From: Wenzhouxiangella marina
GTDB lineage: Bacteria; Pseudomonadota; Gammaproteobacteria; Xanthomonadales; Wenzhouxiangellaceae
Assembly: GCF_001187785.1 (NCBI RefSeq)
Contig: NZ_CP012154.1
Span: 366,501-430,500, forward strand
Reading direction: 5' to 3'
DNA length: 64,000 nt
Shown piece after piece: positions 1 to 12,002 of this stretch; position 1 is the first letter of the stretch, and the number at the start of each line of letters is the position of its first letter. The notes beneath the pieces were generated by a model. It saw only the letters and a program-made list of their open reading frames with translations. It made no database searches and was not told the origin of the DNA. A program made the position numbers and the translations under genes.

Positions 1-50
1 GCTTTGCTCATTTCGTTTTCCGGGACCGAGTCTTCATCGATGACCACCAT
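1..50 (-). CDS. N-terminal fragment of an acidic protein, cut by the window edge
   Basis: An ATG at 50 on the minus strand opens a frame that reads MVVIDEDSVPENEMSK and leaves the window. Only 16 codons are visible, so the product cannot be identified firmly. The acidic start followed by a MSK step resembles the beginning of YjgA/DarP ribosome-associated proteins (acidic leader, then SKSE-like), but that is a weak guess. It would be transcribed divergently from the next gene. Confidence 0.35.
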   Translation of the reverse strand, partial: MVVIDEDSVPENEMSK

Positions 51-124
51 TCTACCGGCCGCGCAGTGAGCGCTGACGGTCTCCGGCGCGCCGCCCCGAG
101 GCTGTGGGCTTTTGACGCGGACTC

Positions 125-133
125 TGCTATGCT
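125..133 (+). promoter_or_regulatory. Possible extended -10 element (TGCTATGCT)
   Basis: TG-C-TATGCT matches the extended -10 pattern TGnTATAAT in seven of eight defined positions. No good -35 is seen at the usual distance. If real, transcription would start near 140, which supports a translation start at 151 or 181 rather than at the upstream TTG at 112. Confidence 0.3.
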
Positions 134-180
134 TCTGGCCCCAGTCTCGGATGGAAATGCCCGACGTGCGTAGCGCACCC

Positions 181-1119
181 ATGGCCCTGCTTCGTTCGCT
201 TGCCCTGCTCGCCCTTCTGGCGTGCAGTGTTCTCGCGTGGGCGGGGCCTTATGGTCTGGCGGTCAATTCCCGTGGCAACGAAGTCGATTCACAGCGCGTG
301 GACGCGCTATGGCGAGTCGATCTGGCCACCGGCGAGGCGGAGTACATCGGCTGGACCGGCTTCTTCGATCTGGAGGGCCTGGCCCTGGATGCCTCCGGCA
401 CCCTGTTCGGTGCCGACGATGACAGCAAGACCCTGGTCCGGGTCAGTCAGACTTCCGGTCTGGCCATCCCGGTCGGCGGACAGACCAATCGCTCCAACAT
501 GGGCGTGGCCCAGTCTGAAAACCTCGATTTCGGGATGGCCATGGATTGTTCGGGGCGTGCCTGGGTCATTTCGAGCGGTCAGCAGCGATTGTTCCGGGCC
601 GACCTGGCTTCCGGTGAATTGACGGCCGTCGGTGAGGCCGGCGACCTCGGTGCGCCGATCTCCGATCTGGCCATCATCGGTGACCGTGCCTACGGCATCG
701 GCGTGGGACTGGACGCGGCTGGCCGCGCGCTGGCCCCCAACCTGTATTCGATCGACCTGAACTCCGGCTCCGCACAGCTGGTCGGCCCGCTCGGCGACGC
801 GGCCTTGCCCTACAACAACGCCGGGCTGGCCTTCGACGAAGACGGAGTGCTCTGGGCGATCACCGATCGTCGGGCCGTTCCGGGTGGCGATTTCCCCAGC
901 GCGATTCTGCGCATCGACCCCGAATCGGGGCGAGCCGAACAGGTGGCCGAGACCATCGTCGGCTTCGAATCCCTGGCCGTGAGTTCGCCGGTCGGTTGCG
1001 GCCTGGCAGGGGCCGGATCCCCGCTGGCCGTTCCCGCGCTGTCACCGGCCGCCATATTGAGCCTGATGCTCGTACTGCTCGGCCTGGCCGTCGTGCAGCT
1101 GCGCAGTCGCCACAGCTGA
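181..1119 (+). CDS. Secreted beta-propeller-like protein with IPTL-CTERM-like C-terminal anchor
   Basis: Function unknown. The protein (about 312 residues from the ATG at 181) starts with a clear signal peptide, a run of Leu/Ala ending AWAGP. The body has repeated blade-like segments of the type 'LWRVDLATGEAEYIG', 'LFRADLASGELTAVG' and 'LYSIDLNSGSAQLVG', as in NHL/Kelch-like or DUF4394-type propellers. The last 29 residues form a tripartite tail: a VPALS motif, a hydrophobic segment, and a basic end (LRSRHS). This is the layout of IPTL-CTERM signals handled by exosortase-type systems, although the motif is not exact. In-frame starts upstream (TTG at 112, ATG at 151) would put extra residues before the signal peptide, so 181 is preferred. 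It lies just upstream of tatABC in the same direction. Confidence 0.75.
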   Translation: MALLRSLALLALLACSVLAWAGPYGLAVNSRGNEVDSQRVDALWRVDLATGEAEYIGWTGFFDLEGLALDASGTLFGADDDSKTLVRVSQTSGLAIPVGGQTNRSNMGVAQSENLDFGMAMDCSGRAWVISSGQQRLFRADLASGELTAVGEAGDLGAPISDLAIIGDRAYGIGVGLDAAGRALAPNLYSIDLNSGSAQLVGPLGDAALPYNNAGLAFDEDGVLWAITDRRAVPGGDFPSAILRIDPESGRAEQVAETIVGFESLAVSSPVGCGLAGAGSPLAVPALSPAAILSLMLVLLGLAVVQLRSRHS

Positions 1120-1157
1120 TACACTGACGAACCACGGCCACTTCGAGTTCTACCGCC

Positions 1158-1361
1158 ATGCCTATCAGCCCGTTTCAACTGGTCATCATTCTTCTGATCG
1201 TCCTACTGGTCTTCGGCACCAAGAAGATTCGCAGCCTGGGCAGTGATCTGGGCGGCGCGATCCGCGAGTTCCGCAAGGGCGTGGGCGAAAATGCCGACGA
1301 CGATCAGAATCGCTCCGACGCCGGATCCGATTCCTCGGACCAGTCTCCCAAGAATCCCTGA
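1158..1361 (+). CDS. tatA: Sec-independent protein translocase subunit TatA
   Basis: TatA forms the oligomeric pore component of the twin-arginine translocase, which exports folded proteins across the inner membrane. The 67-residue product has the family layout: a short periplasmic N-terminus (MPISPFQL), one transmembrane helix, the conserved FGTKK hinge near residue 19, an amphipathic helix ([18 protein letters not shown]) and a hydrophilic acidic tail. It is the first gene of tatABC, nine bases before tatB. Confidence 0.95.
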   Translation: MPISPFQLVIILLIVLLVFGTKKIRSLGSDLGGAIREFRKGVGENADDDQNRSDAGSDSSDQSPKNP

Positions 1362-1370
1362 TCGCTCCCG

Positions 1371-1670
1371 ATGGGGAACATCGGCTTCACCGAGCTGATG
1401 CTGCTTGCCGTGATCGCCCTGCTGGTGGTCGGGCCGCGTCGGCTGCCCGAGCTCGCCCGCGGAGTGGGCAAGATGCATCGCATGGCTTCCGGTGCCTGGC
1501 AGAACCTGCGCCGGGAGTTCCAGGCCGAGCTCGATAACGAGCACAATCGCCGCATCATGGAGGCCGCGCGCAAGGCGCGCGCCGACGTCGAGGCGGCCGT
1601 GACGGGCAAGGAAATCACTCGCGATCAGCCGGGCGCCAGCAAGGATGTGGAGCGTGAGCGAGACGAGTGA
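1371..1670 (+). CDS. tatB: Sec-independent protein translocase subunit TatB
   Basis: TatB pairs with TatC as the receptor for twin-arginine signal peptides. The protein has 99 residues. Its N-terminus (MGNIGFTELMLLAVIALLVVG) is a transmembrane helix followed by the GPRRLPELAR motif typical of TatB, then a long amphipathic and charged region. It is shorter than the E. coli protein (171 residues), mainly in the variable tail. The 3' end overlaps the start of tatC by 17 bases, which suggests translational coupling. Confidence 0.94.
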   Translation: MGNIGFTELMLLAVIALLVVGPRRLPELARGVGKMHRMASGAWQNLRREFQAELDNEHNRRIMEAARKARADVEAAVTGKEITRDQPGASKDVERERDE

Positions 1671-2415
1671 GACCGATCGCGAGCTGACCCTGATCGAGCA
1701 CCTGCTCGAACTGCGCGGTCGCGTGCTCAAGGCCCTGCTGGCCGTCACCGTGGCGGTGCTGGTGCTGGTGCCCTTCTCGCGGCCACTCTACACCCTGTTT
1801 TCCGAGCCCCTGGTGCGTCAGCTGCCGGAAGGCTCGAGCATGATCGCGATCGACGTGACCTCGCCGTTCTTCGCGCCCTTCAAGCTGGTCATGCTGCTCG
1901 GCATCCTGTTGGCCATGCCGGCCGTGCTCTATCAGCTCTGGGCTTTCGTGGCCCCAGGCCTGTATCGCCACGAACAGCGCCTCGCCCGCCCCCTGCTGGC
2001 GGCCTCGGTGCTGCTCTTCTACGCGGGCTGTGCCTTTGCCTATTTCGTGGTGTTTCCGGTGATCTTCGCCTTCTTCACGGCGATGGCGCCGGAGGGCGTG
2101 TCGGTGATGACCGACATCAATCGCTACCTCGATTTCGTGCTGACCCTGTTCATCGCCTTCGGCGTCGCCTTCCAGGTGCCGGTCGCCACGATCGTGCTGG
2201 TCGCCATCGGCGTGGTCACGCCCCAGGGACTGGCGCGCGTTCGTGGCTACGTGGTGATCGGGGTGTTCACGGTGGCCATGCTCGTCACCCCACCCGACAT
2301 GTTCTCCCAGACCCTGCTGGCCCTGCCGGTCTGGCTGCTCTACGAGCTGGGCATCGTGATGTCGCGGGTGCTGGTACGCCCGAGCGCCGAAGCCACCGAC
2401 TCCGGCGCGGACTGA
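1654..2415 (+). CDS. tatC: Sec-independent protein translocase subunit TatC
   Basis: TatC is the polytopic signal-peptide receptor of the Tat translocase. The protein has 253 residues and six predicted membrane segments. The conserved cytoplasmic N-terminus (LTLIEHLLELRGRV) and the first-loop motif FxxPLYxLFSEPL are visible. An ATG at 1645 is in frame, but AAGGA at 1641-1645 sits on it. The GTG at 1654 is eight bases after that Shine-Dalgarno and gives the family's usual N-terminus (MSETSETDRELTLIEHL), so GTG is chosen. It closes the tatABC operon and faces the convergent gene at 2425. Confidence 0.95.
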   Translation: MSETSETDRELTLIEHLLELRGRVLKALLAVTVAVLVLVPFSRPLYTLFSEPLVRQLPEGSSMIAIDVTSPFFAPFKLVMLLGILLAMPAVLYQLWAFVAPGLYRHEQRLARPLLAASVLLFYAGCAFAYFVVFPVIFAFFTAMAPEGVSVMTDINRYLDFVLTLFIAFGVAFQVPVATIVLVAIGVVTPQGLARVRGYVVIGVFTVAMLVTPPDMFSQTLLALPVWLLYELGIVMSRVLVRPSAEATDSGAD

Positions 2416-2424
2416 ATCGCCGCT

Positions 2425-3267
2425 TCAGGCGAGCAGCTGATCATCACCGGGGCCGGAATCCGGCCGTGGTTCCCATCCCCAGACGTCGCGAAAGGCCTGG
2501 TACTGGGCGCCCGTCAGCACCAGCTGAACGAACAGGGTGGCGGCCATCATGACCAGCTGGGCGAGAAAGGCACCGAACTGACCCAGGGCCAGGCTCAGGA
2601 AGGGCAGGACGATCGCCAGGATGATCCCCATGGCCATGCCGAGGGCGATGGTGGCCAGCAGCAGGCCCAGCATCGCCGTGAGATTCTGCAGGCAAGCGGT
2701 CAGACTGGCCGTGATCGAGCGTCCCATCGGCAGCCCGCCGAACATGACCAGGGGCACGGCAAAGAACAGGCAGGCCATGATGAACAGGAACAGGCTCATG
2801 GCCATCAACAGGCCCGGGCCGAAGCTCTGGCCGCTGAGCAGCTCGGCCAGGGCCTGAGGGTTGTCCAGGTTGGCCTCGAGCAGCGCGGGATCGATCTGCG
2901 CGGTCAGCCAGCCGACGAACAGCAGGGCCGCCAGGACCGTGCCCGCCAGGCTCACCACGCCCAGGCCGATCAGGCTGCCGCGCCGCCCCGGATCGGACCA
3001 GGCGGCAAACAGCATGCCCGGCGTGATCGCGGCGCCGACACCGAGTCGGTCGAAGGCCAGCATCAGTCCCGCGGTCAACAGCGGCGTCAGCACCATCAGG
3101 GTCAGCTGCCCGAGCAGGGGGATCAGCGAAGCCAGCAATGAAACCAGTAGCCAGAGTGACGCGACGCCGAGCAGGGGACGGACGTTGGCCGCCAGGCGTT
3201 CGGCGCCGGCCGGCAGCCAGGCCAGGCCGGTCCGGAAGCCGACGCGGCGAAGCATGGGCCCGCTCAT
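2425..3267 (-). CDS. BPSS1780-family polytopic membrane protein
   Basis: A 280-residue membrane protein of unknown function. It resembles the BPSS1780 family of proteobacterial membrane proteins: a WLPAGAERLAANVRPLLG segment near the start, about six hydrophobic helices, and a soluble insert around residues 115-145 (between helices three and four). The C-terminus is short and acidic. Its start codon overlaps the stop of the LOG-family gene upstream (ATGA), so the two are probably co-translated. Whether they share a process cannot be told from the sequence. Confidence 0.7.
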   Translation of the reverse strand: MSGPMLRRVGFRTGLAWLPAGAERLAANVRPLLGVASLWLLVSLLASLIPLLGQLTLMVLTPLLTAGLMLAFDRLGVGAAITPGMLFAAWSDPGRRGSLIGLGVVSLAGTVLAALLFVGWLTAQIDPALLEANLDNPQALAELLSGQSFGPGLLMAMSLFLFIMACLFFAVPLVMFGGLPMGRSITASLTACLQNLTAMLGLLLATIALGMAMGIILAIVLPFLSLALGQFGAFLAQLVMMAATLFVQLVLTGAQYQAFRDVWGWEPRPDSGPGDDQLLA

Positions 3268-3866
3268 CGCGGCTCCGAATGATCGACGGCGGCCTGGAGC
3301 AGACGCTCGGCCGACCAGCGGGGTGCCTTGCTGAGCGCCTCGTGGACCTCCTCGGGCTCGTCGATCGTCTGCCAGAGATCGAGATGCGTCTGACTCATGA
3401 AACGCTCGCGCACGCTCTGGGCGAGGAAGTCTAGCAGGCCATCGTAGTAGCCATTGGTGTTGACCAGAACGATCGGGCCCAGAAACTGTCCCAGTCGCTT
3501 GAGCGTCATGACTTCGAAGACCTCCTCGAAGGTGCCGCAGCCCCCGGGCAGGGCGATCACGGCCTGGGAGTCCGTGAGCATGCGCGCCTTGCGCGTGTGC
3601 ATGTCGGGCACGATCTCCAGCGAAGTGATGCCTTGATGTCCCTGTTCGACCTGTGTGAGAAACTCGGGGATGATGCCATGGACTTCGGCACCGGCATCCA
3701 TCGCGGCATCGGCCATGGCGCCCATCAGTCCGCGGCTGCCGCCGCCGTAGAGAATGCCGATGCCGGCCTCGGCCAGGGTCCTGCCCAGGCGAGAGGCGGC
3801 GTCCAGGTAGGCAGGAGCGAGCGCCTGGCTGGAGGCTGCGTAGACCGTGACTCGTTCAATGGACAT
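3264..3866 (-). CDS. LOG-family protein (TIGR00730), nucleoside 5'-monophosphate phosphoribohydrolase-like
   Basis: LOG-family Rossmann proteins cleave the N-glycosidic bond of (cytokinin-type) nucleoside 5'-monophosphates, releasing base and ribose 5-phosphate; bacterial members may act in nucleotide salvage. The 200-residue product contains the two signatures: RKARM at 92-96 and PGGCGTFEE at 107-115, plus the N-terminal GGGSRGLMGAM phosphate-binding loop near 41-51. The frame stays open further upstream on the minus strand, but that part overlaps the cytochrome gene on the other strand; MSIERVTVYA is the normal family N-terminus. It is divergent from the cytochrome gene with only 18 bases between start codons. 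Confidence 0.88.
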   Translation of the reverse strand: MSIERVTVYAASSQALAPAYLDAASRLGRTLAEAGIGILYGGGSRGLMGAMADAAMDAGAEVHGIIPEFLTQVEQGHQGITSLEIVPDMHTRKARMLTDSQAVIALPGGCGTFEEVFEVMTLKRLGQFLGPIVLVNTNGYYDGLLDFLAQSVRERFMSQTHLDLWQTIDEPEEVHEALSKAPRWSAERLLQAAVDHSEPR

Positions 3867-3884
3867 GAGCTTTCGAGAGGATCG

Positions 3885-4379
3885 ATGGAAACGCATCATT
3901 GTAAACGCCGGCGTGTGAGCCCGGCACCCGGTCTGGCGGCCCTGCTGCTGAGCCTGTTGTTGACCGCCTGCGGCTCCGAGCCGGCTTCGGGCCCGGAGCT
4001 GGCCCCGGGGCAGGGTGAGTTTCTGCGCTGGTGTGCCTCCTGTCATGGCAATGCCGGCGAGGGCAAGCCCCCGGCCTTTCCGCCGCTGGCCGGCTCCGAG
4101 TGGCTGCAGCTGCCCGATCGAGGCCTGGGCATGATCGTGCTCTACGGCCTGCGAGGCGAGATCGAAGTGGCCGGCCAGACCTATCGCGGCTACATGCCGC
4201 CGATGAGCCATCTGCCCGATGAGGACATCGCGGCCATCCTGGCCTTCATTGGTGATCAATGGGCAGATCGCGAGATCTCGCTGACGGCAGCGGACGTCGC
4301 GGCCCTGCGCGAAGCCGAGGACACCCGTCCGCTCAACGGCCGGGAAGGTCTCGAAGCCCGTCTGGAGATGGGCGAATGA
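3885..4379 (+). CDS. Lipoprotein c-type cytochrome, single haem
   Basis: A 164-residue exported cytochrome. A basic N-terminus and hydrophobic stretch end in the lipobox LLTAC-GS, so the mature protein is probably a lipid-anchored periplasmic protein. One CASCH haem-binding motif lies near residues 50-54, and the likely distal Met ligand is in YRGYMPPM near 105-112. A Shine-Dalgarno-like GAGAGG precedes the ATG by four bases. The fold matches class I cytochrome c domains of the cbb3/SoxX/alcohol-dehydrogenase type; the electron partner is not evident. Its stop codon overlaps the ATG of the rhomboid gene. Confidence 0.87.
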   Translation: METHHCKRRRVSPAPGLAALLLSLLLTACGSEPASGPELAPGQGEFLRWCASCHGNAGEGKPPAFPPLAGSEWLQLPDRGLGMIVLYGLRGEIEVAGQTYRGYMPPMSHLPDEDIAAILAFIGDQWADREISLTAADVAALREAEDTRPLNGREGLEARLEMGE

Positions 4380-4993
4380 ATGCCGCCTTGCCGGGTCGGA
4401 ATGGTCCGCCGGTGGCCTTCATCCTGATCGGGATCACGGTGCTGGCCTACTTTCTGGAGATGGCCAACGTCGGCCCGGTGATCATGAATTTCGCGCTCTG
4501 GCCGGTGAGTCATCCCTACTTCATGCCCTGGCAGCTGGTCAGCTATGGCTTCCTGCACGGTGGCCTCGGGCACCTGTTCTTCAACATGTTCGCCCTGTAC
4601 ATGTTCGGGCTGCCGATCGAGCGGGCCTGGGGGACGCGCCGATTTCTGATCTTCTATTTCGTCTGCATGGTCGGCGCCGGCCTGGTCCAGCTGCTGGTCA
4701 CGGCCCTGACGGGTGAGGTCTACCACACGATCGGCGCCTCCGGAGCGGTGTTCGGCCTGCTGCTGGCCTTCGGCATGATGTATCCGAACAGCATGATCAT
4801 GCTGCTGATTCCGCCGATCCCGATGAAGGCCAAGTACTTCGTGATCATCTATGGAGCGCTGACCCTGTTCTTCGGCATGACCGGGACGATGTCCGGGGTG
4901 GCGCATTTCGCGCATCTGGGTGGCATGCTCTTCGGCCTGGGCCTGATCCTCTACTGGGGACGACAGGACTATCATCGCCGCCGGCGATTCTGA
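4376..4993 (+). CDS. Rhomboid-family intramembrane serine protease
   Basis: Rhomboids cut transmembrane substrates within the lipid bilayer. The protein has 205 residues and six predicted membrane helices. The catalytic dyad is visible as S122 in GASGAVFG and H180 in AHLGGMLFG. The HGGLGHLFFNM sequence (61-71) corresponds to the conserved L1/TM2 HxxxxHLxxNM motif. It belongs to the simple bacterial six-helix class. Its ATG overlaps the stop of the lipoprotein cytochrome gene (ATGA), so the two should be co-translated; the reason is unknown. Confidence 0.92.
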   Translation: MNAALPGRNGPPVAFILIGITVLAYFLEMANVGPVIMNFALWPVSHPYFMPWQLVSYGFLHGGLGHLFFNMFALYMFGLPIERAWGTRRFLIFYFVCMVGAGLVQLLVTALTGEVYHTIGASGAVFGLLLAFGMMYPNSMIMLLIPPIPMKAKYFVIIYGALTLFFGMTGTMSGVAHFAHLGGMLFGLGLILYWGRQDYHRRRRF

Positions 4994-5008
4994 GGCCGCG
5001 TCTTCGGC

Positions 5009-5842
5009 TCAGCTCGAAGGCGCCTCGGCCTGTTCCCAGAGCAGGATGGCGCGCTTTCTCAAACGCCCGCCCGAGTATTGACCGAAATCGCCGGTCTGCC
5101 GCAGCACGCGGTGACAGGGAATCAGCAAGGGCACCGGGTTGGCCCCGACGGCCGTGCCGACGGCACGGCTGGCGCCCGGGGCGCCGATGGCCGACGCCAG
5201 CTCGCCATAGCTGATCATCCGACCGGGCGGGATGCGCAGCAGTGCCTCCCAGACCCGGATCTGGAAATTGCTGCCCAGAACGGCCGCCTTCGGTGGTGTC
5301 GCCTCGCCGCGCAGGCTGGCGAGAATGCGATCGAAGGTGGCCCGGGTGCGCTCCGGGGCCTCGGTCAGGGCGGCCTGAGGCCAGCGCTGAGCGATTTTTG
5401 CGGCGACCTGCAATCGGGAATCCTCTGCCACGAAATCGAGCAGGCAGACGCCGCGTGGGCTCTCGGCGATCAGGCAGTGGCCGAAGGGCCCCTCGTGCAG
5501 TCCCCAGACCAGATCCAGCCCCTGTCCGTTGCGAGCAATCTGGCCCGGCGTGGCGCCGTCCACCGTGACCATCAGATCGTGCAGCCGCCCCGGCCCGGAC
5601 AGGCCGCTGTCCAGTGCAGTGTCGAGCAGCGGCGTCTGCGCGATCAATTGCTTGCGGGCATGCGTGGCGGTCAGGAATTCGACCAGACGTTTCGGGGTGA
5701 TGCCGGCCCAGCGCCGGAAAAGACGGTGAAAGCGCGAGCTCGACAGACCGATCGCCCCGGCCATGGCCTCGACCGAGGGCTGCTCCCGCCAGTGTTCCTC
5801 GATCCAGGCGATGGCCCGTTCGATGCGCTGATAGTCGTTCAT
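5009..5842 (-). CDS. AraC-type HTH fused to O6-methylguanine-DNA methyltransferase
   Basis: A 277-residue two-domain protein. Residues 1-105 form an AraC/Ada-type helix-turn-helix domain (WIEEHWREQPSVEAMAGAIG, then the ...GATPGQI end). Residues 110-275 are an Ogt-type methyltransferase with the acceptor cysteine C243 in IPCHRV and the upstream SYGELASAIG DNA-binding helix. The methyl group on O6-methylguanine is moved irreversibly to C243. The Ada N-terminal zinc domain that senses methylphosphotriesters is absent, so it is not a full Ada; how its regulator half is switched is unclear. It is convergent with the rhomboid gene. Confidence 0.9.
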   Translation of the reverse strand: MNDYQRIERAIAWIEEHWREQPSVEAMAGAIGLSSSRFHRLFRRWAGITPKRLVEFLTATHARKQLIAQTPLLDTALDSGLSGPGRLHDLMVTVDGATPGQIARNGQGLDLVWGLHEGPFGHCLIAESPRGVCLLDFVAEDSRLQVAAKIAQRWPQAALTEAPERTRATFDRILASLRGEATPPKAAVLGSNFQIRVWEALLRIPPGRMISYGELASAIGAPGASRAVGTAVGANPVPLLIPCHRVLRQTGDFGQYSGGRLRKRAILLWEQAEAPSS

Positions 5843-5917
5843 GCCGTCAGATTAGGGTGCGTTTACAGGCCAGACAACCCGAATCCTGCCTTCACGGTCG
5901 GGCGATACATTGGCCGG

Positions 5918-10277
<4,360 letters not shown>

Positions 10278-10343
10278 AGATTCGTGGTTCGGGCGAGTCC
10301 CTTACGCCGTTGTCTCCCTCGAGACCGGCCGCGCCAACCTCGC

Positions 10344-10820
10344 TCAGTGCCTGAGTTCGCCCTGATCGTCGAACATCAGGTCTTCCATCCAGGCGTAATT
10401 CGCTTCCTGTCCTGGCTGATTGAACAGCACCATCAGGACCACCCACTTGACGTCCTCGATGTCGATTTCCTCGCTGTCCAGTGCGGACAGGCGGTCGAGC
10501 ACCTGTTCCCGGCGAACCGCATCCAGCACGCCGGCATTCTCAAGATACAGAATAAAGCCGCGGGCGTCGACGTCGAGGCGCTGGCACTCTTCCTCGCTGA
10601 ACACCCGGATCGGATTGTCGCCGTGGTGGCCCAGCTCGGGCAGCTTGCGCTGTTCGGCCAGGCCATCGAGCCAGGTGAAGGCCCGTTCGATCTCGGCGCT
10701 GGAAAACCCGGCTTCTTCGAGGCTGTCGCTCAGGCTCTCGCGATCCGGCGTGCTCTCCGGCTCTTCGTAGATGTAGTTCTCGAAGAGATACATCAGCAGA
10801 TCAAGCACGTTTTCCTTCAT
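10344..10820 (-). CDS. smg: Smg/DUF494 family protein
   Basis: A 158-residue acidic protein of the Smg (DUF494) family, whose molecular role is not known. It opens with MKENVLDLLMYLFENYI, the family's best-conserved stretch, and is entirely soluble. Its start codon directly abuts the dprA stop codon, and topA follows after 66 bases. This smf-smg-topA neighbourhood is widely conserved, which is the main support for the name. Confidence 0.93.
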   Translation of the reverse strand: MKENVLDLLMYLFENYIYEEPESTPDRESLSDSLEEAGFSSAEIERAFTWLDGLAEQRKLPELGHHGDNPIRVFSEEECQRLDVDARGFILYLENAGVLDAVRREQVLDRLSALDSEEIDIEDVKWVVLMVLFNQPGQEANYAWMEDLMFDDQGELRH

Positions 10821-11990
10821 TCACTCCTGTTCCTTGTCGGCGGGGCGGTGGCCGGTTCGACTGTAGCGGCCTCCCGGATGCGCGTCGACTCGACCGTCCA
10901 ACTCCATGATCAGCAGGATGGAGGATACGGCGGCGGTCGTCAACTGCGAGCGGCGGATTATCTCATCGACCGGGGTCGGATCGTAGCCCACTGCTTCGAG
11001 CACCCGTTCATGCTCCGGGTCCATCTCGACATGGGGGGTGTGAGCCCCTTTGTCAATAGAACCCCCGTCGGCGGCGGCGAGGCGCTCTCGAATCCGCGCC
11101 GCCAGTTCGCCGGCCAGCGGCGCCAGCTCCTCGATCACCTCATCGGCGGTCTCGACCAGCCGGGCGCCATCGCGGATCAGGCGATGGCAGCCGCGCGCCA
11201 GGGGGTTGTGCACCGAGCCCGGGATCGCGAAGACGTCCCGCCCCTGTTCGCCGGCCAGGCGGGCGGTGATCAGGGAGCCGCTGCGCAAGCCGGCCTCGAC
11301 GACCAGGGTGCCCAGGCTCATTCCGCTGATGATCCGGTTGCGCGCGGGGAAATTGCCCGAGCGGACCGGGGTGCCGGGGGCGAAGGGAGTGACGATCACG
11401 CCACCCTCGTCGACGATTCGTCGGGCAAGGTCGCGGTTGCTCGCGGGGTAGACGCGGTCGGGTCCCGTGCCGGTCACGGCCACGGTCACCCCGCCGGCAT
11501 CGAGGCAGCCGCCGTGGGCCGCCGCATCGACACCGGCGGCGAGGCCACTGGTGATCGTGAAGCCGGCGCGAGCAATGGTGGCCGCGAAATCGCGAGCATG
11601 GTGCAAGCCGCCGGCGGTCGCATTGCGGCTGCCGACGATGGCCAGCTGCGGTGCGATCAGGGCGCTGGGCTCGCCGACCACGAACAGGGCGATCGGCGGG
11701 TCCGGAATGCGGTTCAGCAGGGGCGGGAAGAGCTCGTCATCGCGAGTCAGGAGATGGTGTTCCGGGTCCTCGAGCCAGTCCAGGGCGGCGTCGAGACGCT
11801 CCGGATCCGGCGCGCGCAGGGCACGGATCTGCGGCGCCTCGAGTCCCAGTGCACGCAGCTGCGTATCACTCAGCGAGGACCAGTCTGCCAGCGCTTCGAG
11901 TTCGGTCTCGAGCGACGCCAGTCGGCGCGGCCCGAGACCGGAAGCAAGAATGAGCGCCAGCCAGTCGCGGGCGCGCTCCTTTCGAGGCAT
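10821..11990 (-). CDS. dprA: DNA-processing protein DprA (Smf)
   Basis: DprA loads RecA on single-stranded DNA taken up during transformation. The 389-residue protein has an N-terminal SAM-like helical region (1-75), a Rossmann domain with the 'IVGSRNATAGGLHHARDF' and 'TSGLAAGVDAAAH' signatures (about 110-150), and a C-terminal winged-helix domain (about 315-385). The presence of DprA does not prove competence, since it is widespread. It sits between the LysM gene (12 bases upstream) and smg. Confidence 0.95.
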   Translation of the reverse strand: MPRKERARDWLALILASGLGPRRLASLETELEALADWSSLSDTQLRALGLEAPQIRALRAPDPERLDAALDWLEDPEHHLLTRDDELFPPLLNRIPDPPIALFVVGEPSALIAPQLAIVGSRNATAGGLHHARDFAATIARAGFTITSGLAAGVDAAAHGGCLDAGGVTVAVTGTGPDRVYPASNRDLARRIVDEGGVIVTPFAPGTPVRSGNFPARNRIISGMSLGTLVVEAGLRSGSLITARLAGEQGRDVFAIPGSVHNPLARGCHRLIRDGARLVETADEVIEELAPLAGELAARIRERLAAADGGSIDKGAHTPHVEMDPEHERVLEAVGYDPTPVDEIIRRSQLTTAAVSSILLIMELDGRVDAHPGGRYSRTGHRPADKEQE

Positions 11991-12002
11991 GCCGACGCCC
12001 GA

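Noticed and set aside
4376-4993. Rhombosortase-type rhomboid
   Set aside because: The protein has the general bacterial rhomboid layout, and no GlyGly-CTERM protein was seen in the window to serve as a substrate.
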